Positions 56,903 through 64,000 of a stretch of DNA of 64,000 bases are shown here, one piece after another. The stretch's first letter is position 1. The number at the start of each line of letters is the position of its first letter. The position numbers and the translations under genes were made by a program. The stretch covers positions 1 through 64,000 of the forward strand of contig JAHCLO010000025.1 of the NCBI GenBank assembly GCA_026125285.1, in the 5' to 3' direction. The notes under the pieces are model-generated. The model was given only the letters and a program-made list of their open reading frames with translations, had not been told where the DNA came from and did no database searches. The DNA is from Verrucomicrobiia bacterium. GTDB lineage: Bacteria; Verrucomicrobiota; Verrucomicrobiia; Limisphaerales; JADLHS01.

Positions 56903-58027
56903 ATGAAGCTCATCCCATCCGGCTTCCGCGTGCCCCAGCATCGCCATCTCCTGCCGTGCCGCGCCTCGTTCGGGATGGGGCTGGCCGCGACCGCTTTGCT
57001 GGCTGGCTGCACCCATCTCGGCCCCAAAACCGTGTCCGCGGACCGGTTCGACTACAGCAGCGCCATTGCGGATTCGTGGAAACAGCAGACGCTGCTGAAC
57101 ATCGTCAAGACCCGCTACATGGATTTGCCGGTGTTCGTGGATGTGGCGTCCATCGTCGCCGGCTACTCGATGGAAACCAGCGTGAACGTGGGGGGCCAGC
57201 TTTCCTCCTCCAGCGCCATTCAGGGCAACAGCGTGACGCTCGGCGGCGCCGGGCGTTTTACCGACCGGCCCACGATCACCTACGTGCCGTTGACCGGGGA
57301 AAAATTCCTTCGTGGACTCGTTACGCCAATTGATCCGAAGAATATTTTCTTCATGCTGCAGGCGGGTTACCCGGCGGATTTCCTCCTGGCGCTCACCGTC
57401 GAGTCGCTCAATGGGGTGCGCAACCGTTCGGTGGCCGGCGGCTTGGCGCGGAACGCGGATCCGGACTTTTTTCGCGCCTTGGAATTGATGCGCGAAGTGC
57501 AGGCTGCGGGTGCGGTGGGGCTGCGGGTCGAGGAGGACAAAGCCAAAGGCCCGACCGCTGTGTTGTTCTTCCGCCACGACGACCTGCCCGCCGACATTGT
57601 GGCGAAGGCGGCGGAAGTCCGGCGGTTGCTCAAGTTGCCGGCAGAAGGGCAGAAATACGCGCTCACTTACTCACCGGTGCGCGGGGCCGAAGGCGAGTTG
57701 GCCGTGAACAGCCGTTCCATGCTGCAAATCATGACGGCCTTTGCCAGCTACCTGGACGTGCCGGAAGCGCATCTGAAAGATCACAGTGCGCTGCCGGCGC
57801 TTGAAAGCGCCACCCCGGAAAGCCGGCAGAACGTGGTGCGGATTCACAGTGGCAAGGAGAAACCCGCGAGCACGTTTGCCGCCGTGCGGTACCGCATGCA
57901 CTGGTTCTGGATTGAGGACGGCGACTGGCAAACCAAGCGGGCGCTCACGGCCGTCATGTTCTTCTTCACGCTCGCGGAAACCGGGGACACCGGGAAACTG
58001 CCCTTGATCACCATCCCGGCCCAGTGA
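56903..58027 (+). CDS. large lipoprotein of unknown function
   Basis: The protein has 374 residues from ATG 56903. Lipobox LLAGC with Cys36 (MGLAATALLAGCTHLGPK). The mature part starts with ADRFDYSSAIADSWKQQTLLNIVKTRYMDLPVFVDVASIVAGY and has blocks of the type LTGEKFLRGLVTPIDPKNIFFMLQAGYPADFLLALTVESLNGVRNRS, long enough to be a multi-domain protein. It may belong to a poorly studied verrucomicrobial lipoprotein family; I cannot name it. The adjacent SYLF and DUF481 genes support an envelope role. Confidence 0.76.
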   Translation: MKLIPSGFRVPQHRHLLPCRASFGMGLAATALLAGCTHLGPKTVSADRFDYSSAIADSWKQQTLLNIVKTRYMDLPVFVDVASIVAGYSMETSVNVGGQLSSSSAIQGNSVTLGGAGRFTDRPTITYVPLTGEKFLRGLVTPIDPKNIFFMLQAGYPADFLLALTVESLNGVRNRSVAGGLARNADPDFFRALELMREVQAAGAVGLRVEEDKAKGPTAVLFFRHDDLPADIVAKAAEVRRLLKLPAEGQKYALTYSPVRGAEGELAVNSRSMLQIMTAFASYLDVPEAHLKDHSALPALESATPESRQNVVRIHSGKEKPASTFAAVRYRMHWFWIEDGDWQTKRALTAVMFFFTLAETGDTGKLPLITIPAQ

Positions 58028-58059
58028 AGATCCACACCCAAAGACGCGGGTTTATGGAA

Positions 58060-58077
58060 GCGGGCCATCGGCCCCGC
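58060..58077. other. GC hairpin in the leader of the DUF481 gene
   Basis: GCGGGCC and GGCCCCGC around ATC form a hairpin with a single-base bulge between the lipoprotein stop and the next start. The string GGCCATCGGCCC also occurs in the inner part of palindromic element B. There is no T-run, so termination is uncertain. Confidence 0.4.
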
Positions 58078-58115
58078 AGGCTTGGCCGGCGTTTTACCAA
58101 AATCACTGACGGCTT

Positions 58116-59390
58116 ATGAATGCCCAACGAATGCGCTTACGAAGCGTCGGTGTGCTACTGGCGCTGTCTTGTTTTTGGTTCCTCTCCCCGGCCCACGGCG
58201 CCGCCCGACACGCCGGCAATTCGCCCGCGCAACAGGTGGTGACCAACCTGGTCGTGGTGACGAACACCGTGATCGTGACCGTGACCAACTATGTCGTCAC
58301 GACGAATACGGTCATCAGCACGAACGGCCCGGTGGCCGAAGCGAAAAAGAAGTGGTGGAGAAAAGCCTCGGTGTCGGTCCAGCCGCCCGATCTGAGTTGG
58401 GTGCCCCCGGCGGACACGTTTGACTGGATTCAGCTCAAGTCCGGCGAGTGGCTGCGGGGACGCGTCAAGGGGATGCAGGACCGGGAACTCGATTTTGATA
58501 GCGAGGAGTTGGATGATCTGGCCTTCGATTGGAAAGACATTCGCCAGGTGCGCGCCTCCCGCACCCTCGATGTGTTGTTCGTGGACGGCGAGAAAGCGTC
58601 CGGTCCGGTCGTGATCACCCCCGACCAGGTGACGGTGAGCGGCACCACGCCACAGGTCCGCCCCCGAGGTCAGCTACAAAGCTTGACGCCGGGCGGCGCC
58701 AAAGAGTGGAATCTTTGGTCGGGCAAGGGATCGCTGGGCTTGACACTGCGGTCCGGCAACACCGAGCAGGTCGAATACAGCGCCCAGGCTCGCCTGCAAC
58801 GGCGCACGCCCGCCACGCGCTTCAGCCTCGATTACATCGGCAATATCAGCAGCGTGGACGGCGTCGAGAGCGCCAACAATAACCGCGTCAACAGCGAGTT
58901 CGATCTTTGGCTCTCGCGTCGGTTTTACCTGATCCTGCCGTTTGCCGAGTATTACAAGGATCCGTTTCAAAACCTGTCGCATCGGGTCACCGGCGGGGTC
59001 GGGGTCGGCTACGACCTCATTGACCGGCCCAATCTGGAATGGACCATCACGACCGGTCCAGCCTTTCAAAAGGCGTGGTTTGAATCCGCCCAGCCGGGTG
59101 AGCCAACCGAGAAAATCACGGGCGCGCTCGTGTTTGGCTCGCGCCTCGACTGGGACATCACCCGCCGCATCGAGTTGATCCTCGAATACCGCGGTCAATA
59201 CACCAGTAAAGAAGTGGGCGAAACCACTCACCACAGTGTCGCCACGCTGTCGCTCGAACTGACCAAACGCTTTGATCTGGACGTGTCGCTGATCTGGGAT
59301 CGCATCGCCCAGCCCAAAGTCGGCTCGGACGGCGTTCAACCCAAGCAGGATGACTTCCGCCTCGTCCTCGGTCTGGGAGTGGATTTTTAA
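58116..59390 (+). CDS. DUF481 outer-membrane barrel with Thr/Asn/Val repeat linker
   Basis: The protein has 424 residues with a signal peptide. An unusual low-complexity linker at about 40-70 reads VVTNLVVVTNTVIVTVTNYVVTTNTV. A small domain of the type WIQLKSGEWLRGRVKGMQDRELDFDSEELDDLAFDWKDIRQV follows (about 105-150), a common pairing with DUF481. The DUF481 barrel then runs from GKGSLGLTLRSGNTEQVEYSAQARLQRRTPATRFSLDYIG to the closing strand LVLGLGVDF. DUF481 members are outer-membrane proteins of unclear function. Confidence 0.85.
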   Translation: MNAQRMRLRSVGVLLALSCFWFLSPAHGAARHAGNSPAQQVVTNLVVVTNTVIVTVTNYVVTTNTVISTNGPVAEAKKKWWRKASVSVQPPDLSWVPPADTFDWIQLKSGEWLRGRVKGMQDRELDFDSEELDDLAFDWKDIRQVRASRTLDVLFVDGEKASGPVVITPDQVTVSGTTPQVRPRGQLQSLTPGGAKEWNLWSGKGSLGLTLRSGNTEQVEYSAQARLQRRTPATRFSLDYIGNISSVDGVESANNNRVNSEFDLWLSRRFYLILPFAEYYKDPFQNLSHRVTGGVGVGYDLIDRPNLEWTITTGPAFQKAWFESAQPGEPTEKITGALVFGSRLDWDITRRIELILEYRGQYTSKEVGETTHHSVATLSLELTKRFDLDVSLIWDRIAQPKVGSDGVQPKQDDFRLVLGLGVDF

Positions 59391-59452
59391 GCTGCCTTCG
59401 AATGGGGCTTGCGCCTCGCTGCCTCGAGGAGTAAAAGGCCCGTGTAGTTGGG

Positions 59453-59481
59453 TTGACAGGTTAACGGGTAAATTCTATGGG
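59453..59481 (+). promoter_or_regulatory. candidate sigma-70 promoter for the isomerase-like gene
   Basis: A perfect TTGACA at 59453-59458 is followed by 17 nt and then TATGGG (3 of 6 matches) at 59476-59481. If used, transcription starts near 59488, just before the AGGAG at 59489-59493 and the ATG at 59501, and it would exclude the ATG at 59477. The -10 match is weak. Confidence 0.4.
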
Positions 59482-59500
59482 CCAGAACAGGAGCATGCTT

Positions 59501-61012
59501 ATGAACACTTCCCCCCATCCACATCATTGCCAGGGTTGTCTCTCGCGCCGGCGTTGCTTGCAGTTGATTTCCTCGGCCGCCGTCGGGTTGACCTTCAGTC
59601 GCAGCGTCGTCTCGGCGTTGGCCGCGACGCGCCAACCGGCGCCGGATTTCGTAGATCCGGCCAAACTGCGTCCGCATCCGCTCACGCGCATTGAGGCTGC
59701 TTATCTGCAACAGCCACGGCCGTACTGGCTGGGCTGGCCGGGTACCGCGTATCCACTCGACCAGGCGCAGGCGGAATACAATGCCAAGCTGAACGAATCT
59801 TGCGAACGACTCGAGTTGACGCTGCGCGCGGAAGCCAAACCTCTGGAAACCGAAGCTGGACTGGCCGCGTTCATCAATGGCCTCAAGGATCGGCAGCCCG
59901 ACGGCGTTCTGCTCACGTTACAGCACATGCAGTGCTGGGGTTGGGCGGATCGCGTGGCGCGCGAGGCGGGCGTGCCAACCATCATCTTTGCGCCGGTCGG
60001 AACGGCGTTCACTGGACATCTCGCCGGCATTTCGCGACGGCAGGGCGTTCACGTGATTTCATCGTTGGAATGGCCCGCGGTCGAGGACGGTCTGAGGATG
60101 ATTCGCGCCAAACGCATGTTCGAGGAATCGCGCATCCTCTGGATCAAAGGTAACGAACGCAACGAAACCGTGCTCGACCGGCTCGGCACCAAGGTGCGCG
60201 CCATCCCGCGCGACACGTTCAATCAACTCTTTGACAAAATGCCCGCCAATGAGGAGGCGAAGGACATTGCCTCCACTTTCCGCCGGGGTGCGCGGAAGAT
60301 CATTGAACCGAACTGGGACGACAGCGTGAATTCCGCCCGCTGCTACACTGCGGCCAAGCGCCTGCTCGCCGATGAACAGGCGAACGCGCTCTCGATGGAT
60401 TGCCTGGGCATGGTTCAGGCCAAGCTCGTGCCCACCCCACCGTGCGGCGCCTGGACCATTTTGCAGGACGAAGGCATTACAGCGGGGTGTGAGGCGGATC
60501 TACACGGCGCCACGTCCATGATGCTGACCAGTTACCTGCTGGATCGTCCCAGCTACATGAACGACCCCGTGCCGGAAACCGCCAAGAACCTGCTCATTGC
60601 GTCGCATTGCACCTCGGGCACGCGGCTCGAAGGATTCAGCAAGGCCAGGGCAGACTACAGCTTGCGCAGCCATTCGGAATCCGATCTCGGTGTTTCCGTG
60701 CAAGTGTTCTGGCCGGTCGGCGCACCCATCACGTTGGTGCGCTTCAGCAACACGAACGAATTGATCGTGGACACCGGCACGGTGGTCAGCAACGTGGACA
60801 CGCCGCCCGCCGGAGGTTGCCGCACGTCCGTCGAAGTGAAGATGGACAACGTCGAGGATTGCCGCGATGTGCTCGGATTCCACCAGTGCGTTACCCTGGG
60901 CAATCACCGGCGCGTGGTCGAAGGCTTCTGCCAGCTTTACGGCATCAAGGTCGTACATTCACCGCGCGAGGCAACCCACGCGCATCTGCCAACCGCCTCC
61001 ACCAGGGCCTGA
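59501..61012 (+). CDS. L-fucose isomerase-like exported protein
   Basis: The protein has 503 residues. ATG 59501 is preferred: AGGAG lies 7 nt upstream and the earlier ATG (59477) overlaps a promoter-like -10. The N-terminus CLSRRRCLQLISSAAVGLTF has a twin-arginine-type signal. Fucose/arabinose-isomerase style can be seen: GVLLTLQHMQCWGWADRVAREAGVPTIIF, SMDCLGMVQ, AHCTSGTRLEGF and the terminal pattern SHSESDLGVSVQVFWPVGAPITLVRF. As an exported isomerase-like protein its substrate is likely a sugar, but activity is uncertain. It lies 2 bp upstream of the next gene. Confidence 0.82.
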   Translation: MNTSPHPHHCQGCLSRRRCLQLISSAAVGLTFSRSVVSALAATRQPAPDFVDPAKLRPHPLTRIEAAYLQQPRPYWLGWPGTAYPLDQAQAEYNAKLNESCERLELTLRAEAKPLETEAGLAAFINGLKDRQPDGVLLTLQHMQCWGWADRVAREAGVPTIIFAPVGTAFTGHLAGISRRQGVHVISSLEWPAVEDGLRMIRAKRMFEESRILWIKGNERNETVLDRLGTKVRAIPRDTFNQLFDKMPANEEAKDIASTFRRGARKIIEPNWDDSVNSARCYTAAKRLLADEQANALSMDCLGMVQAKLVPTPPCGAWTILQDEGITAGCEADLHGATSMMLTSYLLDRPSYMNDPVPETAKNLLIASHCTSGTRLEGFSKARADYSLRSHSESDLGVSVQVFWPVGAPITLVRFSNTNELIVDTGTVVSNVDTPPAGGCRTSVEVKMDNVEDCRDVLGFHQCVTLGNHRRVVEGFCQLYGIKVVHSPREATHAHLPTASTRA

Positions 61013-61013
61013 T

Positions 61014-62159
61014 ATGAAAACTCATCAACTTGTCGCCATCGCCACACTGGGTCTGGTCGCTCTGATGGAACCCGCCTTGATCGCCGAGGTGCAATTCACT
61101 TCGCCGGGGTTTGCCCCGTCGAAGATGGACGCGCAGGGTCGGCTGATCGAAAGCTGGGGCGCACTGGATTTGAAAATTGCTGGGGCCGACGCCGCGGAGT
61201 CCATCGAGGTTAAGTCCATCAAGCTGGATGACATCATTCCCGCCGCGCAGGCGAATTCACACCACGGCACCGTTTGCGTCACCCGCACCGCCTATCGCGC
61301 GCCGGTCTGGCCCTCGGGCCTGGACGTGTTGACTGTGCGTCTGGAGGAAACCGGCGGACACGCGCAGTCGGTGCCGATTTCACTCTTGCTGCCGGCAGGC
61401 GCGCGATTGGGGGCGCGGACAGCGTCAGTGGGCGGACGCGCGGTGGTGAGCCTGCCAGCGGATGCAAGAGCCGCGCAGGCGAAACGCGACTGGGGTTGCT
61501 TAGATGATTCGACCGCTTTGCCGGGATGGGGCCGGCCGGCGGTGGCGTGCGATCCGTCGTTTCGGAACATTCGCGCCGGCATGGGAGGCGTGCCGATTCA
61601 TTACCGGTTCAAGGTGGAACCGAAAGCCGCGCGCACGGTGGTGGTGGGTTTCTGCGAGAGTCACTGGGAAACTTCTGGTCAACGGCCGATGAGTTGTCGC
61701 GTGGAAGGCGCGGCGGTGCAACCGCTCGACTGCAATGCAAAATGGGGTCAGCACCAGCCCGGCGCACTTCAATTCATGGCGAAGGATGAAAATGGCGACG
61801 GTGAATTGGAGGTGACGATTCTGCCCGCTCCCGGAGCGCCGGATCGAAATCCCATCCTGAACGTGATCTGGATTTTTCCTGTGGAGGCGCGCCTGGAATT
61901 GGCGCAGATTATTGCCGGCCAGTACAACGGCCTGGCCGAACGCCATGTGGATGTGGGCGGGGCGAGCGATCAATCACTCTACGGAGGCGGTGAATTGGAA
62001 TTCGCCGTCCAACTGCCAGCGCAGGGAACAAGGGAACTGCAATTTCTGATCGCCACCGGCGGCGGGTCCGTGCCACCGCCGGAAAGCACCGCATGGACGC
62101 CGGCCAAGTTACGGCGAGCCGCCGCCCAAGTGTGGCGCGAGTGGCAGGATGCGCGGTGA
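61014..62159 (+). CDS. exported beta-rich protein linked to the isomerase-like gene
   Basis: The protein has 381 residues from ATG 61014 with signal peptide MKTHQLVAIATLGLVALMEPALIAEVQ. The sequence is beta-rich throughout (DLKIAGADAAESIEVKSIKLDDI, PIHYRFKVEPKAARTVVVGFCESHWETSGQRPMSCRVEGAAVQPLD). No named family is recognised. It begins 1 bp after the previous stop, so the two are co-transcribed and probably partners in sugar processing or binding. Confidence 0.78.
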   Translation: MKTHQLVAIATLGLVALMEPALIAEVQFTSPGFAPSKMDAQGRLIESWGALDLKIAGADAAESIEVKSIKLDDIIPAAQANSHHGTVCVTRTAYRAPVWPSGLDVLTVRLEETGGHAQSVPISLLLPAGARLGARTASVGGRAVVSLPADARAAQAKRDWGCLDDSTALPGWGRPAVACDPSFRNIRAGMGGVPIHYRFKVEPKAARTVVVGFCESHWETSGQRPMSCRVEGAAVQPLDCNAKWGQHQPGALQFMAKDENGDGELEVTILPAPGAPDRNPILNVIWIFPVEARLELAQIIAGQYNGLAERHVDVGGASDQSLYGGGELEFAVQLPAQGTRELQFLIATGGGSVPPPESTAWTPAKLRRAAAQVWREWQDAR

Positions 62160-62180
62160 AGCTGTGCGGAAGCCGTGGTT

Positions 62181-62951
62181 CTAATCCCAGCGCAAGTCCG
62201 CCAGGAAGGGCAATCCCTCGCGGTACTTGCGCAGGCTGGCGAGATCCAGTTTCACCTGAATGACGCCTTCGCCTTCGCCGGCATCGGCCAGGATTTCGCC
62301 GTGCGGATCAATGATCAGTGACCGCCCGCAATAGGCGTAGTGCGGATCGGTCCCCACGCGGTTCACGCCCACGACGTAAGCCTGATTCTCAATCGCCCGC
62401 GCCTGGAGCAGACGCGTCCAGTGCTGAATCCGCTTCGCCGGCCAGTTGGCGATAACCACGATCAGTTCCGGCCGATGCGCCGCGACGGCTTCACGAAAGA
62501 GCTCCGGAAAACGCAGGTCGTAACAGATGAACGGGGAGACGGTGCAATCTTCCCAGCGAAACATCACGGGTTGCTCGCCCGCGGTGTAATGCTCCGCTTC
62601 GCCGCCCGGACTGAATGGGCGCTGCTTGGTGTAGGCGGTCAGCAATTCTCCCGCAGACGAAAACACCAGTGCTTCATTGCGCGCCCTGCCGTCGCTTCCA
62701 CGCCGGGCCACGCCGGCGACCAGACAAACGCCCAGTTCCTGCGCGGTGCGAGCGAGGAATTGTTCCGTTGCGCCGCCCACCGGTTCCGCCGTGGCCGCAG
62801 CGTTCATACTGAAGCCGGTGGCGAACATTTCCGGCAGCGCGACCAATGAATTCCGTTCCGGAGCAGCGTTGACCAACCTGCGGCGTAGCTTCGCAAAATT
62901 GGCCGGCGGACTCTCCCAGACAACATCCGACTGAACCGCGATGACATTCAC
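62181..62951 (-). CDS. carbon-nitrogen hydrolase (omega-amidase YafV/Nit2-like)
   Basis: The protein has 256 residues. Catalytic triad visible: Glu in LVALPEMFATGFSM, Lys in YTKQRPFSPGGE and Cys in FICYDLRFPELFREA. The omega-amidase/Nit2 style is shown by the RPFSPGGEAEHYTAGE segment. The enzyme hydrolyses alpha-ketoglutaramate-type amides formed in glutamine transamination or methionine salvage. It is cytoplasmic. It is the third of three minus-strand genes but unrelated to the fdh genes in function. Confidence 0.88.
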   Translation of the reverse strand: MNVIAVQSDVVWESPPANFAKLRRRLVNAAPERNSLVALPEMFATGFSMNAAATAEPVGGATEQFLARTAQELGVCLVAGVARRGSDGRARNEALVFSSAGELLTAYTKQRPFSPGGEAEHYTAGEQPVMFRWEDCTVSPFICYDLRFPELFREAVAAHRPELIVVIANWPAKRIQHWTRLLQARAIENQAYVVGVNRVGTDPHYAYCGRSLIIDPHGEILADAGEGEGVIQVKLDLASLRKYREGLPFLADLRWD

Positions 62952-62960
62952 GCGTTCACC

Positions 62961-63818
62961 TTAATCACGGATGCGCCGCGCGCCAGCATAGATGTTCATC
63001 GTATCGCCGCGCAGAAATCCAACCAAAGTTTGTCCACTCTCCCGCGCAAACTGCACCGCCAGCGACGACGGCGCGGACACGGCGCAGATGATCGGGACTT
63101 GCGCCGCCAGGGCTTTCTGCAGGATTTCGAAAGACGCGCGCCCGCTCACCAGCAGGATGTGCGAATCGAACGGCCATTCTTCTTCCAGGAAACCGTGACC
63201 TATTACCTTGTCCACCGCGTTGTGTCGGCCCACGTCTTCGCGGAGCACAACGAGTTTGCCTGCGGCGTCGAACACCGCGGCGGCGTGCAGCCCGCCAGTC
63301 TGGTCGAAAGTCGCCTGCGCTTTCCGCATCAACTTCGGCAGTTGCCGGAGCGTTTGGGGCGTCACCCTGACGCGGGATTTCACGGGCGGAAAATGCTGAT
63401 GCACGGACTCAATGGACGCCTTGCCGCACAGCCCGCAACTGGAGGTGGCAAAGACGTGGCGCGTGAGTTGCGCGAAATCCACTTTCAGTGAAGGGGCGAG
63501 GAAGACATTCAGCGTGTTTTCCGGCGCGGCGGCGGCGCGGCAGTGCAGGATTCCGACCACGTCCCGGCGCTCTCGGACGATGCCCTCGGTGAGGAGGAAG
63601 CCGGCGGCCAGTTCACGATCATGGCCGGGCGTGCGCATCGTGACCGCCACACTGCGGCCCTGCACGCGGATTTCCAACGGTTCTTCGACAGCCAAAAAGT
63701 CGTTTTCAAGCTTCGATTTTCCATGGCTGTCCCGGCGCAGCACTTTGTTAAGCGCCACGACGCTGTTTGGCACAGCCAGTCTGGGCTTGTGCGCCTTTTG
63801 TGCATTTTCGCGGCTCAC
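62961..63818 (-). CDS. fdhD: formate dehydrogenase accessory sulfurtransferase FdhD
   Basis: The protein has 285 residues with GTG start at 63818 overlapping the TGA of the upstream gene (GTGA); a longer frame to 63953 overlaps that gene and lacks family sequence. The conserved CGxCG motif is in SSCGLCGKASIES, with AVEEPLEIRVQG, GRHNAVDKVIGH and LVSGRASFEILQKALAAQVPIICAVSAPSSLAV. FdhD transfers sulfur from the desulfurase IscS to the bis-MGD cofactor of formate-dehydrogenase-type enzymes. The neighbouring molybdoenzyme is its likely target. Confidence 0.93.
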   Translation of the reverse strand: MSRENAQKAHKPRLAVPNSVVALNKVLRRDSHGKSKLENDFLAVEEPLEIRVQGRSVAVTMRTPGHDRELAAGFLLTEGIVRERRDVVGILHCRAAAAPENTLNVFLAPSLKVDFAQLTRHVFATSSCGLCGKASIESVHQHFPPVKSRVRVTPQTLRQLPKLMRKAQATFDQTGGLHAAAVFDAAGKLVVLREDVGRHNAVDKVIGHGFLEEEWPFDSHILLVSGRASFEILQKALAAQVPIICAVSAPSSLAVQFARESGQTLVGFLRGDTMNIYAGARRIRD

Positions 63819-64000
63819 ACTACTTTCTCCAGTTTCACGCGCGTATTGTAGTCCGGCACGCCGCCGGCCTGATCCACGACGCCGCGCCGGATGATGACAT
63901 TGCCCTCGGGCCAGTGGATTTGCAGATTCCCGCGCGCCATCGGCGCCAGCCACACTCGGCCCTCATAGCGTCCGACGCCATTTACCAGCGCGATCCGGTC
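63815..64000 (-). CDS. molybdopterin oxidoreductase, C-terminal fragment (5' end outside window)
   Basis: The last 61 codons are seen. The segment GNLQIHWPEGNVIIRRGVVDQAGGVPDYNT matches the molybdopterin-dinucleotide-binding domain ending of FdhF/YdeP-type oxidoreductases (HWPEGN, G-V-P-D-Y-N). Its TGA overlaps the FdhD GTG, supporting a formate-dehydrogenase-like molybdoenzyme. The substrate is not determined from this piece. Confidence 0.8.
   Translation of the reverse strand, partial: DRIALVNGVGRYEGRVWLAPMARGNLQIHWPEGNVIIRRGVVDQAGGVPDYNTRVKLEKVV

Overview
The window is a GC-rich chromosomal segment whose gene content points to a member of the PVC superphylum, most likely Verrucomicrobiota (Limisphaerales/Pedosphaera-like). 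The grounds are inference from family content: a zinc-ribbon Ser/Thr kinase with WD40-like repeats beside its own ECF sigma factor, Tat-exported Gfo/Idh/MocA dehydrogenase, DUF6807 (PmoA-like) protein, exported sugar isomerases, a Pseudomonas/Mycobacterium-type arylsulfatase with its radical-SAM maturase, and many small lipoproteins. No 16S gene, tRNA, transposase, phage gene or CRISPR array was seen, so the lineage is not proved.

Layout. 0-2.7 kb: a Calx-beta/esterase gene broken by an in-frame TAG, a secreted barrel-like protein, and what looks like the decayed tail of a paralogue. 2.65-6.9 kb (minus): Ser/Thr kinase plus ECF sigma factor; a perfect 26-bp palindrome sits inside the 3' end of the kinase gene. 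7.2-10.2 kb (plus): Gfo/Idh/MocA dehydrogenase, DUF6807 protein, GNAT acetyltransferase. 10.3-11.9 kb (minus): a spermidine-synthase-like pair split into membrane and catalytic genes. 12.3-13.5 kb: RlmI-type rRNA methyltransferase. 13.5-17.6 kb (minus): MlaE-MlaF-MlaD lipid transport genes with an aromatic-repeat envelope protein directly upstream. 17.8-22.2 kb (minus): HpnN/MMPL exporter, YebC, exported TIM-barrel isomerase. 22.4-24.7 kb (plus): CopA-type Cu+ ATPase. 24.8-27.1 kb (minus): ECF sigma factor, membrane anti-sigma candidate and two LTxxQ/Spy-like proteins. 27.3-31.3 kb (minus): a tiny stand-alone H-box protein, PQQ propeller, M19 dipeptidase and a triple-repeat protein.

From 31.4 to 62.2 kb every gene is on the plus strand. 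It opens with phosphatidylethanolamine synthesis (psd, pssA) and a LysE exporter. A periplasmic-propeller histidine kinase follows, with a FixJ-type and a CheY-type regulator. After these comes about 21 kb of almost exclusively envelope or secreted products: lipoproteins, a Tyr/Gly-rich repeat protein, two barrel transporters, anaerobic sulfatase maturase, arylsulfatase, three DUF1254/DUF1214 proteins, a BamA/TamA-like barrel, a SYLF protein and a DUF481 barrel. Last are a fucose-isomerase-like exported protein and its partner.

The 38-59 kb envelope cluster is the least explained part of the window. It combines a sulfatase and maturase with DUF1254 duplications that show gene-conversion-like identity blocks, many leaders without a Shine-Dalgarno sequence, and two copies of a palindromic intergenic element whose stems co-vary. 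The right end (minus) holds an omega-amidase-like nitrilase, FdhD and the C-terminus of a molybdopterin oxidoreductase.
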